Source of the DNA: Diospyros lotus
Lineage: Eukaryota > Streptophyta > Magnoliopsida > Ericales > Ebenaceae
Reading direction: 5' to 3'
Length of the DNA: 64,000 nucleotides
Assembly: GCF_014633365.1 (NCBI RefSeq)
Contig: NC_068344.1
Location: 17,561,669 to 17,625,668, forward strand
Within the stretch, counting starts at the first letter, position 1, and every line of letters begins with the position of its first letter. The translations under genes and the position numbers were made by a program. Positions 61,599 to 64,000 of this stretch are shown in pieces. The notes beneath the pieces were generated by a model, which was not told the origin of the DNA, did not search any database, and saw only the letters and a list, made by a program, of their open reading frames with translations.

Positions 61599-64000
61599 TG
61601 TAACGGCACACCTCCTAGAGTCTTCGCGTGCATAGAAGATCTGTGAGATGGTCATTATTGAGTGATACCGAACAATAACACAACTACAACTCGCAAACAA
61701 CCATTATTTAAATCATAATCCATTTTTTCATCACATAGTATCTCATAGTCGTTCTTACATAAACATTCATACCGTGAGCTCATTTGGCTTACAAAATACA
61801 CATATATCCCAAAACATAAAGCATTAACCTTAAGACAAGTACAATGACACCCAGATCTAGTTTTGGGAGAGCTCTGCGCTTGCTATCCTGACTAGACGAT
61901 CTGGACCCAACTCTATCGTACGCACATGCGATCTCGAGATACACTTACCTAGAAAGATGGAAATCAAATTTTGAGTCGCGAGACTCAGCAAGCTCATGAA
62001 AGAAAGGCTATAGGTTTAAGATTGGACTCTTCCCGAGACACCCTATGCAATTTATGCCAATGCAACCACGCCATTTCATGAGTCATACGTGCTTTACGTC
62101 TAAATGCATAACATAAAGTTAACTGCACATAAAGGAACTAGGGGCCCATATAAGTCACACGTTGGCACCCAGGTCCCGCATACAAACCTGTTGTAGCCTA
62201 ACATAGGCTATCATTTCATCATTCTCTTGGACCCGCATTTTCCTGATATGGTCGGCTTTTCCTGACATTCAACATTTGACTTTTCCTGATACTCGTTACA
62301 TGTTCTTCCTGATACCCATTATACCCTCATATGCTCTTCCTGTCATCCATCACATTGTCATATCCTTCCGCGATCTTGGTCTTCCCTTGGGCCACCCTCG
62401 AACTAATATCTAAGTCGAGTCGAAGCTCATCGAGTCGGTACTCCCGACACCTAGGCACTGGTACTTCCGCCCAGAATAATAGTAACAATAGAACCGTGCA
62501 ATGTAACACATAAGAAATGCAATGGCTTTTATAGCATAAACGTGATGACAAGGCCCTTATAAACTAAGCATCGGGCCATGCTACGCCCACATAGGAATAC
62601 ACACATGCGACATGCTCTAAATGCATATGCTTACCTAGGATACCCAAATTGGCTCTTAGACCAACCGGATCATGCAAATGCTCACGCATCCCATTACACA
62701 TAAAGCATGTTCCCACGTGAATGCAACCCAGTCCCCTGTAGCACACATCGTGATATGCACAAACCAAGGCAAGAATCTGGAGTACCAGTTCTTCTGACCC
62801 GTCTAGCGCTTATCGTAACAACCGATGACTGGCGCCCATACATCCAGCCATCAACTGCCACGACCCACGGTCGATAGTCAGTGGCTTTGTACCCATACCC
62901 TTAAGACACACATAGACACTATTAACTTTATACCTTCCCAGCTTAACTTTACACAACATTTCTCCATAACTTTTCATGTACATAACCGCATAACATCGTG
63001 ATACCATTCTCATTCCTTCTTATTCACATAAAACCATCTCAACATACATAATAAATTATTAATATAACCCCATTAAATCATAAACAACTTTTCTAAGAAC
63101 TTAGCCTAACGGGTACGACATCATTCCCAAGGGAAGCGGGGCGATACAAGACCCCGTGATGGACATAAGAAATGACAGCAAAGAATCATTTATGTAGCTT
63201 ATTTAATCACCAATAAACTCATTATTAACATATAAGACATAAGGTAGTGGCCACGCGGATTTACGTTATTAATGCGTGGAACCGAGTTAAGGTGATGGAG
63301 GGTTTAAAATATGAAAAATAACGAAGACTCTGGCGGGAAATGAAGAACACAAGGGGAGGGTTAGGAGCTAGCCTGTAAGAGGTTGATTCTTGACTTTTCT
63401 ACGCTCCCGATATGAAGTAAAACGTTTTGCTGCAATTAGTAGAGTTATGACCAAATTAATTAAATCTAACCGGATAATCCACATAATTTAGCCGTGAAAA
63501 ATTCATAATTTAAATATACAACGCTCAATACTAATTTTACCCACTTACCTAGGTATTTTAAACACTAATTAATCTCAAAATTACCTTATTTTTCCTCACT
63601 TTTTCCTCTATCCCAGCTGCTGGCCGCGTGATCTTCTTCTCTCCATTCTTCTCCTTGCTTCCAGCCCTCTAAATGATCTTAAAATGGCCAAAATTTGGCC
63701 AAAAATGGCCTTTAAATATTGCAAAACGGGTTGGCTTGGGCAACAAGGCGAATGGGGGGCCCTCAGCGCGCCACGTGGCGCTCTTGCAACCGCACATGGC
63801 TGCCACCGCCTTGGGCCGAAACGACGTCGTTTCGGCCCACCCCTTTGGCTGAAAAATTCATCCATTTTTCTCACGCGTGCGCTACTCCCCCTCGGTCTCG
63901 ATCCCTCGCCACGCCCACAGCTGCCCTCGCGCCCACCTTCAACATATATAAGCCTTCTATTAAATTTAAAGTGACTTTCAATCACTTTTCAACTTTTACA
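61599..64000 (-). mobile_element. Inverted second copy of the 2.8-kb LTR family, cut by window edge
   Basis: Starts TGTAACGGCACACC at 61599, matching the reverse complement of the end of the solo LTR at 18817-21591. Homology then runs on: the block around GATACCGAACAATAACACAACTACAAC, the ORF block at 62810-63013 and an AACGACGTCGTTT block near 63820. The equivalent of the first 370 bp of the LTR would lie beyond 64000, so solo or full-length status is unknown. Confidence 0.82.

Overview
This window looks like a nuclear segment from a flowering plant, most likely a woody eudicot. It is AT-rich, its genes have GT-AG introns, and most of the DNA is nested transposable elements. Three host genes can be supported. 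(1) A plastid-targeted [2Fe-2S] ferredoxin of the root (non-photosynthetic) type lies at 6096-6545 (+), with a probable leader intron of about 2.5 kb. (2) Cytosolic ribosomal protein eS25 (RPS25) lies at 7326-9877 (-) in four coding exons; its first coding exon is only the ATG. It is convergent with the ferredoxin gene. (3) A two-exon gene at 41668-43251 (+) encodes a 139-residue secreted protein with a signal peptide and a hydrophobic C-terminal tail. No CRISPR array, rRNA or convincing tRNA gene was seen.

Layout. 1-1155 holds LTR remnants. 1156-10118 is the ferredoxin/RPS25 gene island, with a probable solo LTR in the ferredoxin leader intron. 10119-23680 is one Ty3/gypsy element of the Tat type: LTRs at both ends, a PBS, a purine-rich tract and near-matching 5-bp target duplications. 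It lacks gag-pol and carries only a decayed antisense ORF. Nested in that ORF are two solo LTRs (14593-18132 and 18817-21591); the first contains a 1.55-kb non-autonomous CACTA transposon (15713-17264). 23686-28690 holds a broken minus-strand gypsy gag split by a copia-like LTR, followed by LTR remnants. 29270-36830 is a broken minus-strand copia gag/protease/integrase, split by a solo LTR (29484-35117) that itself contains a 5'-truncated Helitron. 36950-40552 has further LTRs, and a 361-bp Mutator-type MITE sits in a copia LTR.

From 43426 a Tat-type gypsy LTR, PBS and gag (+) is split by a 9,577-bp CACTA element (44880-54456) that looks recently active. Its ends are CACTACAAGAAAAA... and ...CTTGTAGTG, with an AGG target duplication. 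It encodes a TNP2-type transposase and a second En/Spm-type protein; both reconstruct with consistent splice phases and each has a single in-frame TAG. Its left end carries about 18 copies of a 20-bp palindrome. Beyond it lie two long-TIR Mutator-type elements (56206-57547 and 59911-60833), a copia LTR remnant, and an inverted second copy of the 2.8-kb solo-LTR family that runs off the right edge (61599-64000).

Exon boundaries and element ends were read by eye. Those marked approximate, and all similarity statements, need alignment. Family names come from recognised motifs, not database searches.
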